Positions 51,651 to 61,278 of a DNA stretch of 64,000 bases are shown in pieces. The first letter of the stretch is position 1; each line of letters opens with the position of its first letter. Below the pieces are notes generated by a model. That model was not told the DNA's origin and did no database searches. It worked only from the letters and a program-made list of their open reading frames with translations. A program made the position numbers and the translations under genes. Origin of the DNA: Bacillus sp. HNG (GTDB taxonomy: Bacteria > Bacillota > Bacilli > Bacillales > Bacillaceae_L); assembly GCF_003400205.1 (NCBI RefSeq), contig NZ_QUQV01000006.1, forward strand, positions 240,723 through 304,722. The letters run 5' to 3'.

Positions 51651-53153
51651 ATGGATTTTTCCGACAAACATATCCGCCCTAATTACGGTATTCTTACCGT
51701 CTTGATGGTTGGAGCCTTTATTTCATTTTTAAATAATACGTTACTAAATGTGGCTTTGCCCTCCATTATGACGGAATTAAAGGTTGATCCTTCAACCGTT
51801 CAATGGTTAACAACGGGCTTCATGCTAGTCAACGGAATCCTGATTCCAACGACAGCATTTTTAATCGAAAAGTTTACAGTTCGTCGTCTATTTTTAGTTG
51901 CCATGGGCCTGTTTACAATTGGTACAATATTGTCAGGTACGGCTCATGTTTTCTCCATCTTGCTTGCCGGGCGTATGATCCAAGCATCCGGATCCGCAAT
52001 TATGATGCCACTATTAATGAACGTGATGTTGGTAAGTTTCCCGGTTGAAAAAAGGGGAACCGCGATGGGGGTATTCGGATTAATCCTGATGTTTGCCCCA
52101 GCAATCGGGCCAACATTATCTGGTTGGATTATTGAACATTATGACTGGAGAATGCTCTTCCATTTTATAACTCCAATTGCAGCAGTCGTGTTTATCCTTG
52201 GATTTATCATGCTAAAGGATAAAAAGGAAAAAATCTCCTTAAGACTCGACTTTTTCTCCTTAGTTTTATCAAGTATTGGTTTTGGTGGTTTATTATATGG
52301 ATTCAGTTCAGCTGGGAATATGGGCTGGGGGAGTCCATATGTCTACGGAACCATTATAATCGGAATTATTTCGTTAACTTGGTTTATTATCCGTCAATCG
52401 AAGCTCGACATCCCAATGCTAAACTTTGGGGTCTATCGCTATCCGATGTTTGCATTGGCTTCGGCGATTACAATGGTTGTCAATATGGCGATGTTTTCAG
52501 GATTTTTACTTTTACCGATATACGCTCAAACGATTTTACGTATTTCGCCGATGGATACAGGCCTCATGCTTTTACCTGGGGCTATCTTAAATGCATTTAT
52601 GTCACCAATTAATGGGCGTTTATTTGACAAGTTTGGTGGACGTATATTAGCAACTGTGGGATTAGCGATTACAACGGTTACTACCTATCTTTTCAGTCAG
52701 TTAACATTTGAAACGACCTATACAAATCTTGTGATTTTACATGCGGTGAGAATGTTTGGGATGTCCATGGTCTTCATGCCAGTTTCAACAAATGGATTAA
52801 ATCAGCTGCCACGTAATCTGTATCCACATGGTACGGCGGTAAACAATACGTTGAACCAAGTTTCCGCAGCAATTGGAACAGGCTTTTTAATTACGCTTAT
52901 GTCACTAAAAGAAGAATCGTCTATAGCAAATTTATTGAAGAATGTTCAAGGTCAACCAACTGAAACACAAATGGCTGAAATTCAATTAACAGGTATGCTT
53001 GATGGTATTAATTTCACATTTTTCGTATCAACCTTCCTTATTTTCCTTGCTCTTATTCTTGCATTCTTTATCAAACGTGCAAAACAAGAAGAGGATATTA
53101 CAGGAAAGAATCAATCGAAACAAGGCGTAAAACCTACATTAGCCAAGAATTAA
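51651..53153 (+). CDS. MFS multidrug efflux transporter, DHA2 (14-helix) family
   Basis: A 500-residue polytopic protein of the EmrB/QacA/LmrB kind. NNTLLNVALPSIMTELKVDPSTVQWLTTGFML (motif D1), RRLFLVAMGLFTIGTI (motif A region) and GPTLSGWIIEHYDWRMLF (motif C) are visible. It would export drugs or toxic organic compounds with the proton gradient. GGGGG precedes the ATG. It ends in a bidirectional terminator shared with natK. Confidence 0.9.
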   Translation: MDFSDKHIRPNYGILTVLMVGAFISFLNNTLLNVALPSIMTELKVDPSTVQWLTTGFMLVNGILIPTTAFLIEKFTVRRLFLVAMGLFTIGTILSGTAHVFSILLAGRMIQASGSAIMMPLLMNVMLVSFPVEKRGTAMGVFGLILMFAPAIGPTLSGWIIEHYDWRMLFHFITPIAAVVFILGFIMLKDKKEKISLRLDFFSLVLSSIGFGGLLYGFSSAGNMGWGSPYVYGTIIIGIISLTWFIIRQSKLDIPMLNFGVYRYPMFALASAITMVVNMAMFSGFLLLPIYAQTILRISPMDTGLMLLPGAILNAFMSPINGRLFDKFGGRILATVGLAITTVTTYLFSQLTFETTYTNLVILHAVRMFGMSMVFMPVSTNGLNQLPRNLYPHGTAVNNTLNQVSAAIGTGFLITLMSLKEESSIANLLKNVQGQPTETQMAEIQLTGMLDGINFTFFVSTFLIFLALILAFFIKRAKQEEDITGKNQSKQGVKPTLAKN

Positions 53154-53155
53154 AA

Positions 53156-53193
53156 AAAGGAGAGATCCACCAAAATGGATTTCTCCTTTTTTA
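53156..53193. terminator. Bidirectional terminator
   Basis: AAAGGAGA-ATCCA and TGGAT-TCTCCTTT form a stem with an internal mismatch and 4-base loop, flanked by A and T runs. Confidence 0.85.
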
Positions 53194-53937
53194 TCCTCTA
53201 ATAGCTGGTATTTTAATTTTAATCGTAAATTCCTCGTCCTTATGAACAAAGTCTAAAAATCCATTTGCCTCATGGACGACATCTTGAATAAGTTTTGTAC
53301 CGAGCCCTTCATGACCTTCGCCTTTCGTCGTTTTTCCGAAGTTCACAAACAGCTGATCAAGGACCTGCGTTGGAATTGGAAGAGAATTATTTTTACAGTG
53401 TAAAATATATAAACCACTTCTCTTATAAAACTGCATCGTCAAAAAGGCTTGTTTATGATAGTTATTTTGCCATTCTTCACAAGCATCGATGCTATTTGAT
53501 AAGAGATTACCGATTAGCGTGACGATTTGTTGGTCAGACAAAGGTAAAGTCGAAAGAGGCACATCAATATCATATACAACCTCAATATTCAGTGCTCTTG
53601 CTTTACGATACATTTGATGGAGAATACCTGCCACCACGCCACGTTCCCCTTTAATCGAAAGGTTTGTCTCCTTATAGCCTTCTACCAATTCATCCAAATA
53701 TTGTTTGGCTTCCTCGCTTTTGTTCGTTTCAAGCATAAAATGAATAGCTGATACATGTTTTAAAAAGTCATGGCGTTCACTTCGAACGATGCGGAAGGTT
53801 TCATTAAATTGAGCACGCTGCTCATCGAAATGCTTTGCCTCTTCCATTAGGATTTTCATTTTTCTTGAAAGTGATAATCGCGTTACAAATAAATAAAGGC
53901 ATAGGATTCCTAAGACTAATGTGATGCCCCAATACAT
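53191..53937 (-). CDS. natK: Sensor histidine kinase, NatK type
   Basis: About 248 residues. One N-terminal membrane helix is followed by the phosphoacceptor region VRSERHDFLKHVSAIHFML (His in RHDFLKH) and a GHKL ATPase with NLLSNSIDACE and GLGTKLIQ. This SpoOB-type arrangement matches B. subtilis NatK. Twenty-seven upstream codons in frame belong to an inserted repeat; AAAGGTGG before the ATG at 53937 gives the true start. It pairs with the LytTR response regulator encoded upstream. Confidence 0.85.
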   Translation of the reverse strand: MYWGITLVLGILCLYLFVTRLSLSRKMKILMEEAKHFDEQRAQFNETFRIVRSERHDFLKHVSAIHFMLETNKSEEAKQYLDELVEGYKETNLSIKGERGVVAGILHQMYRKARALNIEVVYDIDVPLSTLPLSDQQIVTLIGNLLSNSIDACEEWQNNYHKQAFLTMQFYKRSGLYILHCKNNSLPIPTQVLDQLFVNFGKTTKGEGHEGLGTKLIQDVVHEANGFLDFVHKDEEFTIKIKIPAIRG

Positions 53938-53997
53938 TATTACGCCACCTTTAAGGGAGGTTAAAAAGTCTGGTGAAAATGACTCATCGGCAGAGGA

Positions 53998-54200
53998 ACT
54001 TCGACTAACTACCGACACTTCCTGTGTCGAACGTCGAAGTCACCACATCCTGTGGAAGCTCGTTGGCTTGCTTTTCCGTTCCTCACGTAGTGCTTGCATA
54101 CGCTCCGGTACTCGAAGCTGCTGCGCCTCGAACTTTCGACGCACAGGATGTGCTAGTGTCGACAATGCCACAGGACGTGGCGTTTTTGTCGCCGCGGTCC
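53998..54200. repeat. GC-rich inverted-repeat (MITE-like) element between natR and natK
   Basis: A stretch much richer in G and C than its surroundings. Outer arms CGACACT...GTCGAA and TTCGAC...AGTGTCG and inner arms CACATCCTGTG (about 54043) and CACAGGATGTG (about 54141) are inverted, so the stretch can fold into one long imperfect hairpin. It contains no transposase gene. It separates two genes that are normally adjacent, and its end lies close to the natK ribosome site. Confidence 0.7.
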
Positions 54201-54224
54201 TTTCCCCCTCCTTTTTAACAACCA

Positions 54225-54923
54225 CTAAAAATAATTTTCTTGTAAAAAATCTACTTTTTCTTTTGTAATCATTGCTTGTTCTTCGATGCCTTCAAATGTG
54301 ACGATATATGAGTTTTTTGCGTAGAGCGAAAAGTTTTTTACATAATGAATATTAATGATAAACGACCTGTGTGATCGAATAAAGTCGCGTTCCCGCAATT
54401 CTCCCTCCAGATCATTAAGAGTTTGGTAGGTTTTAATTGGTCCTGTTTTTGTATAAATCGTTGTCGACCGTCCTGAACGCTCGATAAAAATAATGTCCTT
54501 TTTCTGCAGAATATGTATTTCATTTTTTTGCTTTAAGTAAAGTCTTCCATGAATCTCAGCTGACTTTGTTTTTTCAAGTAATCGCTCAATGGATTTCACT
54601 AATCGTTCCTTCGGATAGGGCTTCATAATATAATCATGAACATTCAGCTCAAAGGCGTGGACAGCATAGCCACTATTTCCAGTAACGAAAATCACGGACA
54701 TATTGAGCGCATGCGAATGAATAATATCAGCAAGCTCATATCCAGATAAATTTGGCATCTCGATGTCAGCTATCAACAAATCAATTTCTTCTTTTTTAAT
54801 TTGTTCATAGGCTTCCTCGGCAGACAAAGTAGAGAAGACAATCTCGACATCAGGAATGCCGCTCACAATGGCTTTTAACTTATCCAAGTCAATCAAACGG
54901 TCATCTACAAGACCAACCTTCAT
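54225..54923 (-). CDS. natR: LytTR response regulator, NatR type
   Basis: About 232 residues: receiver domain with the phosphoacceptor Asp in LLIADIEMPNLSG and the Lys in YIMKPYPKERL, then a LytTR DNA-binding domain (IIFIERSGRSTTIYTKTG, FIRSHRSFIINIHYVKNF). The length matches B. subtilis NatR. The frame has 11 more codons upstream, but MKVGLVDD is the usual beginning. It probably activates the divergent natAB genes through two direct repeats upstream of them. Confidence 0.87.
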   Translation of the reverse strand: MKVGLVDDRLIDLDKLKAIVSGIPDVEIVFSTLSAEEAYEQIKKEEIDLLIADIEMPNLSGYELADIIHSHALNMSVIFVTGNSGYAVHAFELNVHDYIMKPYPKERLVKSIERLLEKTKSAEIHGRLYLKQKNEIHILQKKDIIFIERSGRSTTIYTKTGPIKTYQTLNDLEGELRERDFIRSHRSFIINIHYVKNFSLYAKNSYIVTFEGIEEQAMITKEKVDFLQENYF

Positions 54924-55016
54924 ATCGCAATCGACCTCACAAAAGAATACATGCAAATAGTAATTTCCAAATATAGTATCTTTCTATTTTAACACCTTTA
55001 TAGGGAAATTTGACCT

Positions 55017-55046
55017 ATTCACGACAAAAAAAGGAATATTCGCGAC
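55017..55046 (+). promoter_or_regulatory. Direct repeats, candidate NatR binding site before natAB
   Basis: ATTCACGAC (55017-55025) and ATTCGCGAC (55038-55046) lie 21 bp apart, two helical turns, as is usual for LytTR regulators. They are 68 bp before the natA start, between the divergent natR and natA genes. Confidence 0.7.
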
Positions 55047-55113
55047 ATAACTAGAGATTTTGTAGAATCGTATGGCTATGATATAGACATAAGAACAAGA
55101 CGAGGTGGAAAAA

Positions 55114-55866
55114 ATGATTGAAATTAATGAAGTGACAAAAAGATTCAAAGATAAAAAGACTTCTATAACTGCATTAAAGCATGTGGAGTTTACGATTGAA
55201 AAAGGGCAAGTGGTTGGGTTACTAGGAGAAAATGGGGCAGGGAAAACGACCCTCCTTCGGACAATTGCCACTCTATTAACTCCGACTGAAGGGCATGTAA
55301 AGGTGGCTGGTTACGATACACAAAAAAAACCAGAAGAAGTAAAAAAGAGAATTGGAGTTTTATTCGGCGGTGAAACAGGATTATATGATCGCTTAACAGC
55401 CCGTGAGAACCTAGAGTATTTCGCAGCTCTTTATGGGTTAAGCAAACATGAAACAAAAGTTAGGATTGATGAATTAGCGCGAATGTTTGGAATGAGAGAT
55501 TATTTGAATCGTAAGGTCGGCGGTTTTTCTAAAGGGATGAGACAAAAGGTAGCGATTGCTAGAACACTCATTCATAATCCAGAAATTATTCTTTTTGATG
55601 AACCAACGACAGGCTTGGACATTACATCTTCCAATGTGTTTAGACAGCTTGTTCACCAACTCAAACGTGATGGAAAGACAATCATTTTCTCAAGCCATAT
55701 CATGGAGGAGGTCTCCTTGCTTTGTGATTCCGTTGCGATGATGCACAAGGGGGAGCTTGTCTACCATGGTGATTTAAAGGAACTTTATAAAACAGAAGGA
55801 AGTCAGGATTTAAACTATATATTCATGAGTAAACTTGTGAGGGGGAACGAAACCTATGCTTCGTAA
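55114..55866 (+). CDS. natA: Na+ efflux ABC transporter, ATP-binding protein NatA
   Basis: A 250-residue ATPase with Walker A GENGAGKTTLLR, signature FSKGMRQKVAIARTL and Walker B IILFDEPTTGLD. It drives Na+ export with the permease NatB, encoded with an 11-bp overlap. AGGTGG precedes the ATG at 55114; a GTG three codons upstream overlaps that site. Assignment as NatA rests on the natK/natR and natB neighbours as well as on sequence pattern. Confidence 0.85.
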   Translation: MIEINEVTKRFKDKKTSITALKHVEFTIEKGQVVGLLGENGAGKTTLLRTIATLLTPTEGHVKVAGYDTQKKPEEVKKRIGVLFGGETGLYDRLTARENLEYFAALYGLSKHETKVRIDELARMFGMRDYLNRKVGGFSKGMRQKVAIARTLIHNPEIILFDEPTTGLDITSSNVFRQLVHQLKRDGKTIIFSSHIMEEVSLLCDSVAMMHKGELVYHGDLKELYKTEGSQDLNYIFMSKLVRGNETYAS

Positions 55867-57013
55867 AATATATATTAAGGAATTAAAAGATTGCTTTAGA
55901 GATCGTCGGACACTAATACTTACTGTCCTATTACCAATTCTTATGATGTCAGGAATGACGTTTTTCTATGAAAATATGATGTCAGATGGGGAAGGCGAAA
56001 CGTATCAGCTTGCAATCGAAGAGTCTTCCATGGATGAAGCGGAACGAATACTATCAGGAGTAGAGAATGTAGACCTTATTAAATCTTCCAATCTGGAACA
56101 ATCCATTCAAGACGGGGATGCACAGGGCGGATTACAATTAACACCAAATTTCATTGAGGCTACTCAGAATGGGGAAGAAGCAACAGTAACTCTTGTTGGG
56201 GATTCCTTCAGTACAAAGTCTACTCAATTAAATGCGATTATCATGAATGCTTTGGCGGTTTTTGAAAAAACAGTTGTAGCTGAAAATCTTCAGGAAGTCG
56301 GAGTCAATGCGTCTGTAATGCAGCCATTTGCAGTTGAACAAATTGAGCTTACAAATGAGGATCCAAATGTTGAAATGCTTGCATTTTTAATTCCCTTAAT
56401 CTTATCAGTTGCAATTGGGGTTGGTTCTGGGCCTTCTGCATCAGACTTATTTGCAGGGGAAAAAGAGAAGAAAACAATGGAAGCTCTCTTAATGACACCG
56501 GTTAAAAGATCGACCTTGCTATTAGCAAAATGGCTAACGATTGCAACAATTGGGTCAGTGATAGCTATTATTACATTGGGTGTAGTTGCATTGGAGATTA
56601 GTTTGTTTACTGAAAATCTAAAAAATGCTGTATCATTTGGAGATGACGCTTATTTAATCATCGGAATCGCGATTTTACTTTCAATTATTTATGCAGCATT
56701 CACTGCATCATTAATCATGATTACAAGTATTGCCGCGAAGACGATTAAAGAAGCGGGAAGCTATAGCAGTCCTGTCATGATGATTGCGATGTTCCCTGCC
56801 ATGATGATAGTAGGGATTGGAGTAAATGAACTTACAACTTTTCATTTCGCTATACCTATTATGAATTTGTTTACTTTATTAAAAGAATTGATGTTCGGAA
56901 TCATTAACTATGAACATATTTTACTTGCATTTGGTAGCTACATCGCTTGTATGATTATCTTCTTTGTTGTTGGTAGAATCATGTTTATGAAAGACAAATG
57001 GGTGATGAACTAA
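55856..57013 (+). CDS. natB: Na+ efflux ABC transporter, permease NatB
   Basis: A 385-residue permease of the ABC-2 type: one N-terminal helix (RTLILTVLLPILMMSGMTFF), a large extracytoplasmic region to about residue 175, then five or six helices with FAGEKEKKTMEALLMTPVKRSTLLLAKW, the hallmark of this family. The length is almost that of B. subtilis NatB (386). The gene overlaps natA and ends in a bidirectional terminator. Confidence 0.87.
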   Translation: MLRKIYIKELKDCFRDRRTLILTVLLPILMMSGMTFFYENMMSDGEGETYQLAIEESSMDEAERILSGVENVDLIKSSNLEQSIQDGDAQGGLQLTPNFIEATQNGEEATVTLVGDSFSTKSTQLNAIIMNALAVFEKTVVAENLQEVGVNASVMQPFAVEQIELTNEDPNVEMLAFLIPLILSVAIGVGSGPSASDLFAGEKEKKTMEALLMTPVKRSTLLLAKWLTIATIGSVIAIITLGVVALEISLFTENLKNAVSFGDDAYLIIGIAILLSIIYAAFTASLIMITSIAAKTIKEAGSYSSPVMMIAMFPAMMIVGIGVNELTTFHFAIPIMNLFTLLKELMFGIINYEHILLAFGSYIACMIIFFVVGRIMFMKDKWVMN

Positions 57014-57016
57014 CGA

Positions 57017-57051
57017 AAAAACGGCTAACCGATTAGGGTTGGCCGTTTTCT
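57017..57051. terminator. Bidirectional terminator
   Basis: AAAACGGCTAACC and GGTTGGCCGTTTT form a 12-13-bp stem around a 6-base loop between convergent natB and the cupin gene. Confidence 0.88.
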
Positions 57052-57053
57052 TA

Positions 57054-57395
57054 TCAAACGTCTTGTGCGTATTTATCATCCGGAATCTTTGTAAGTGTGA
57101 CATACAGACTCACATTTTCAGTTCCATCATTTAGAAAACTTAGGCTCTCTTCACCATTAATGACGATGACGTCGTTCTTTTTTACTTTTACATCTTGCTC
57201 ATCAATAGTAAAGGTGCCTGTGCCTGTAAGAACATGTAGATATACGTTTGAACCTGGATGTTTATGAGCAGGTAGTATTTGTTTTGGCATAAAATTTAAC
57301 ACAAAGACAGTACTGCCGCCTTCTTTAAAAATGATACGTTTTGTAAGTCTTTCCTCGTTATATTCAATAAAATTGTCGAGCATTTCCTTTTTCAT
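57054..57395 (-). CDS. Cupin domain protein
   Basis: A 113-residue single-domain cupin. HKHPGSNVYLHVLTGTGTFTID is the first cupin motif with two metal-type histidines, and NDVIVINGEESLSFLNDG is the second, which here lacks the usual His. Metal binding may therefore be incomplete. The function is unknown. GGGAG precedes the start. Confidence 0.85.
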   Translation of the reverse strand: MKKEMLDNFIEYNEERLTKRIIFKEGGSTVFVLNFMPKQILPAHKHPGSNVYLHVLTGTGTFTIDEQDVKVKKNDVIVINGEESLSFLNDGTENVSLYVTLTKIPDDKYAQDV

Positions 57396-57587
57396 TTGAA
57401 TCGCTCCCTAATCATATTCTCCGTCTATCTATACCCATTATAGAGTAGGATTAAAATCATTACTGTGATTTATATCATGTTTTTGTTGAAACATGAATAA
57501 ACCACATCTAAGTTTAAAGAAACTTCAGTATAATGGTAGTATTACGACTAAAGTAGTATTGTCTACCTTGTTCGAAAGGGTGTTTTA

Positions 57588-59573
57588 ATGAAGCGATTAA
57601 TGAAAAATGAGTCTTTATTATTTTACTTTTTTGGATCATTTCTCTTTATGGAAACGATTTTTAGGATTATTACAGCTGAAGTTTTATTTACTGTTGATTA
57701 TGGAAGGTCTCTTGTTTTTCTACTTCCCATTTGTTTAGTCCTCTTTCTAATTTGCAGTTTTTTCATTAGTACATTTAATTTTATAATTGCCATTTTGCTT
57801 TTAGGTATAGCCTCATTGATTTATTCATCCCAGATTATTTATTATAAGTTTTTTAAAACGTATTACATTATTTACTCACTTGGAAATACAGGTCAAATCA
57901 TGGAATTTAGAAGTGATATATTCAATGTAATTGTTGAAAACGTGATTTTCCTTATTTTATTTTTTCTACCCGTTTTTGGTCTGGTCTTTTTTAAAAAGAA
58001 GTGGATTACATTTGTGAGAATTGGCTGGTTAAATCGACTAATTGTTGTTTTTTGCATCATTCTCTTTCAACTTACTGGAATTGCAACAATTTACGCAGGT
58101 GGGAAGGAATCTCATTCAGCGTATGATTTATATTACAATAGCAATCTTCCAAAACTATCTGTTGAGCGGTTTGGCATCTTAACAGAGATGCGCATTGATC
58201 TTCAACGACTGCTTGTAGGGTGGTCGCCTAAAGTCGAGGTACCTACTACGTCTAAATCAGTTTTCAGTCATAAACCACTACCACAAAGGGAGTCTATTGT
58301 AAGAAAAACGCCAGAAAAAATAGAACCAAAGCCCATAAAATATAACAAACTAGTGATAGACTTTGATGAATTAATTGCAAACGAAGCAAATGAGGAAATT
58401 CGAAACATGCATCGTTACTTTACTTCAGTTGAACCCACTGATAAGAATGCGTACACCGGTAAATACAAGGGGTATAACCTTATCCTGATTACTGCTGAAG
58501 GCTTTTCACCATATGCTGTTCATAAGGAGGTAACTCCTACCCTTTATAAGCTAGTCAATGAAGGGTATCGATTTACCAATTTTTATAATCCGATTTGGGG
58601 AGTTAGTACGTCAGATGGAGAATATGTTGCTTTAAATAGTTTGATACCGAAAAGTGGAGTTTGGAGCTTTAAACATTCGGGAAGTAATCTCTTACCGTAT
58701 GTTATGGGAAATCAATTGAAGAAACAAGGATACAAAACAACCGCATATCATAATCATACCTATACGTATTATGGAAGGGACATCTCACATCCGAATATGG
58801 GTTATGACTATTATGGTCTTGGAAATGGTTTGGATATAAAAGAGACCTGGCCAGAATCAGACCTTGAGATGATGGAAAAAACAATTCCAAATTATATAAA
58901 TAACGAGCCCTTTCATACGTATTACATGACCGTTAGTGGTCATATGCAATACTCATTTATGGGAAACTTCATCGCACATAAAAATAAACAGCTTGTGGAA
59001 GAGCTTCCTTACTCTGAACAGGCAAAGGCATACCTGGCAACACAAATTGAGTTAGACCGGGCGCTGGAAACACTGATGGCTGAACTTGAGAAGAAGGGGA
59101 TTGCTGAGCGCACATTGATTGCCTTAAGTGCTGACCACTATCCATATGGGCTTGAGAAGGAAACGATTGACGAACTTGTAGGTCATAAGGTTGAGGAAAA
59201 TTTCGAACTCTTTAAAAGTACATTTATCCTGTATACAAAAGGAATGAAGCCAGTCGTTATTGAAAAACCTGCTTCTAGTTTAGATATTCTCCCAACTCTT
59301 TCTAATTTGCTTGGGCTTGAATATGACTCAAGGTTATTAATGGGAAGAGATATTTTCTCAGATGCCGATCCGCTTGTCATTTTTCAAAACCAAAGCTTTA
59401 TTACTGGCAAAGGAAGCTACAATGCTGTCACCAAGGAGTTTACTCCAAATGAAGGAGAAACTATGAAAGAGGAGGATGTCCAGAACATACTTCAGCGTGT
59501 TCAGGAAATGTTCTATTACTCTGCGAAAATATTAGAGCTAGACTATTATCGAAAAATATATGGGAATGAATAA
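57588..59573 (+). CDS. LTA synthase family protein (membrane-bound sulfatase-fold enzyme)
   Basis: A 661-residue protein with five N-terminal helices and a large extracellular sulfatase-fold domain from about residue 280. LILITAEGFSPYAV contains the metal-binding Glu, WGVSTSDGEYVALNS the likely nucleophilic Thr/Ser, and SADHYPYG the distal metal site. LtaS-type enzymes polymerise glycerol phosphate into lipoteichoic acid. Sequence order is right, but motifs differ from LtaS of S. aureus, so a relative with another phospho-transfer role is possible. Confidence 0.87.
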   Translation: MKRLMKNESLLFYFFGSFLFMETIFRIITAEVLFTVDYGRSLVFLLPICLVLFLICSFFISTFNFIIAILLLGIASLIYSSQIIYYKFFKTYYIIYSLGNTGQIMEFRSDIFNVIVENVIFLILFFLPVFGLVFFKKKWITFVRIGWLNRLIVVFCIILFQLTGIATIYAGGKESHSAYDLYYNSNLPKLSVERFGILTEMRIDLQRLLVGWSPKVEVPTTSKSVFSHKPLPQRESIVRKTPEKIEPKPIKYNKLVIDFDELIANEANEEIRNMHRYFTSVEPTDKNAYTGKYKGYNLILITAEGFSPYAVHKEVTPTLYKLVNEGYRFTNFYNPIWGVSTSDGEYVALNSLIPKSGVWSFKHSGSNLLPYVMGNQLKKQGYKTTAYHNHTYTYYGRDISHPNMGYDYYGLGNGLDIKETWPESDLEMMEKTIPNYINNEPFHTYYMTVSGHMQYSFMGNFIAHKNKQLVEELPYSEQAKAYLATQIELDRALETLMAELEKKGIAERTLIALSADHYPYGLEKETIDELVGHKVEENFELFKSTFILYTKGMKPVVIEKPASSLDILPTLSNLLGLEYDSRLLMGRDIFSDADPLVIFQNQSFITGKGSYNAVTKEFTPNEGETMKEEDVQNILQRVQEMFYYSAKILELDYYRKIYGNE

Positions 59574-59744
59574 AAAATGTCGATTAAATAGGAAGTGGGA
59601 CCAAATATGTTAAAATGGGGCTCATTTCTTTTTTAATATCTCTGGATAGTGGGGTGTTATACAACAATAATATTGAGTTGTCTATTTGAATGGACTATAA
59701 TTCTCAATATACGGAATATTCCAAAACGAGAAGGAGGAATGTTT

Positions 59745-61235
59745 ATGCAAGCGTTTACAGATTGGGTAAATGGGATCCTTTGGAGCCCGGTGATGATTTA
59801 TGGAATGCTTGGGGTAGGACTTTTATTTTCAATTTTAACTCGTTTTTTACAAGTAAGGCACATCAAGGATATGACAACCCTGATGTTCCAAGGGAAAAGT
59901 TCTGATGCTGGAGTTTCTTCGTTCCAGGCACTGGCTGTTTCCTTATCCGGCCGCGTTGGAACAGGGAATATTGCGGGGACTGCAACGGCCATTGCGTTTG
60001 GTGGTCCTGGTGCTGTTTTTTGGATGTGGGCCATTGCTTTTATCGGCGCATCTACGTCCTTTATTGAATCAACATTAGCTCAGATATACAAAGAAAAGCA
60101 AGAAGGTCAATATCGAGGAGGACCAGCGTATTACATAGAAAAAGGAATTGGTTGGAAGTGGTATGGTATTGTTTTTGCGATTGCAACCCTTCTCGCAATG
60201 GCATTCCTAATGCCAGGGATCCAATCGAACTCCATTGCCGCTGGACTTGACAATGCATTCGGTATTAACAAATGGGTAACTGCAGCCATTCTGGTGGCTT
60301 TAATTGGTGGAATTATTTTTGGTGGTATCAAAAGGATTGCAAATGTTGCGCAGTTTGTAGTGCCGTTTATGGCATTAGGTTATATTTTAATGGCAATCAT
60401 TATTATGATTATGAATATTGAACAGTTTCCAGCTGTCATGGCCTTAATTTTTAAGAGTGCTTTTGGGGCAGAGCAGGCATTTGGTGGAATTATTGGGATG
60501 GCGATTTCATGGGGAGTAAAACGTGGTATTTACTCAAATGAAGCAGGTCAAGGAACAGGTCCACATGCAGCAGCTGCGGCTGAAGTATCACATCCGGCTA
60601 AGCAAGGATTGGTTCAGGCATCAGCTGTATATATTGATACATTATTAGTGTGTTCAGCAACTGCCTTCATGATTTTATTCACGGGAATGTACAATGTTCA
60701 AGCACAAGATGAGTCCTATATTGTAAACAATTTAGGCGAAACAGTTGAGGCGGGACCAGCGTTTACTCAGGCTGCCGTTGAAACGGCACTCCCTGGATTT
60801 GGTGCAGGATTTACAGCAATTGCTTTATTCTTCTTTGCCTTCACAACCATTATGGCTTACTACTATATGGCTGAAACGAATATTGCCTATTTGATAAGGG
60901 GCAGGGACAGTCGGGTGGCCATGTTGATTCTTAAAATTGTATTATTAGCATCAATGACTTACGGAACAGTGAATGAGGCAAAGCTTGCATGGGCATTCGG
61001 TGATATTGGATTAGGTTTAATGGTTTGGCTGAACGTCATTGCCATTCTCATTTTGGCGAAACCGGCATTGATTACATTGAAGGACTATGAAAAACAACGT
61101 AAGGCAGGAGTTGATCCAGTCTTTGATCCGGAAAAGCTTGGAATTAAAAACGCGGATTACTGGGTAAATGATTATGTACACGATGATAATCCATCAGGTT
61201 CACTTGCTAATAAGGATAAATCTTTCCCGGGTTAA
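59745..61235 (+). CDS. Sodium:alanine/glycine symporter (AGCS) family protein
   Basis: A 496-residue membrane protein with about eleven helices. VSSFQALAVSLSGRVGTGNIAGTATAI and GPAYYIEKG are AGCS signatures, with the substrate site in the first one; YSNEAGQGTGPHAAAAAEVSHP is another. It imports alanine, glycine or glutamine with Na+. AAGGAGG is seven bases before the ATG at 59745 and nearly touches the ATG at 59739, so 59745 is the start; codons further upstream are spurious. Confidence 0.92.
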   Translation: MQAFTDWVNGILWSPVMIYGMLGVGLLFSILTRFLQVRHIKDMTTLMFQGKSSDAGVSSFQALAVSLSGRVGTGNIAGTATAIAFGGPGAVFWMWAIAFIGASTSFIESTLAQIYKEKQEGQYRGGPAYYIEKGIGWKWYGIVFAIATLLAMAFLMPGIQSNSIAAGLDNAFGINKWVTAAILVALIGGIIFGGIKRIANVAQFVVPFMALGYILMAIIIMIMNIEQFPAVMALIFKSAFGAEQAFGGIIGMAISWGVKRGIYSNEAGQGTGPHAAAAAEVSHPAKQGLVQASAVYIDTLLVCSATAFMILFTGMYNVQAQDESYIVNNLGETVEAGPAFTQAAVETALPGFGAGFTAIALFFFAFTTIMAYYYMAETNIAYLIRGRDSRVAMLILKIVLLASMTYGTVNEAKLAWAFGDIGLGLMVWLNVIAILILAKPALITLKDYEKQRKAGVDPVFDPEKLGIKNADYWVNDYVHDDNPSGSLANKDKSFPG

Positions 61236-61240
61236 ATGGG

Positions 61241-61278
61241 GAAGGGACCGTCGACTTAAGGTCACGGTCCCTTTTTAT
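61241..61278. terminator. Bidirectional terminator
   Basis: AAGGGACCGT and ACGGTCCCTT form a 10-bp stem, followed by a T run, between the convergent AGCS and DegV genes. Confidence 0.9.

Noticed and set aside
53937..54018. N-terminal extension of NatK
   Set aside because: The 27 extra codons lie in the inserted repeat region and before the AAAGGTGG site; the kinase family starts with the membrane helix at the later ATG.
59576..59740. Riboswitch before the AGCS symporter gene
   Set aside because: Glycine riboswitches often precede such genes, but I see no conserved aptamer core; the region has only short AT-rich repeats.
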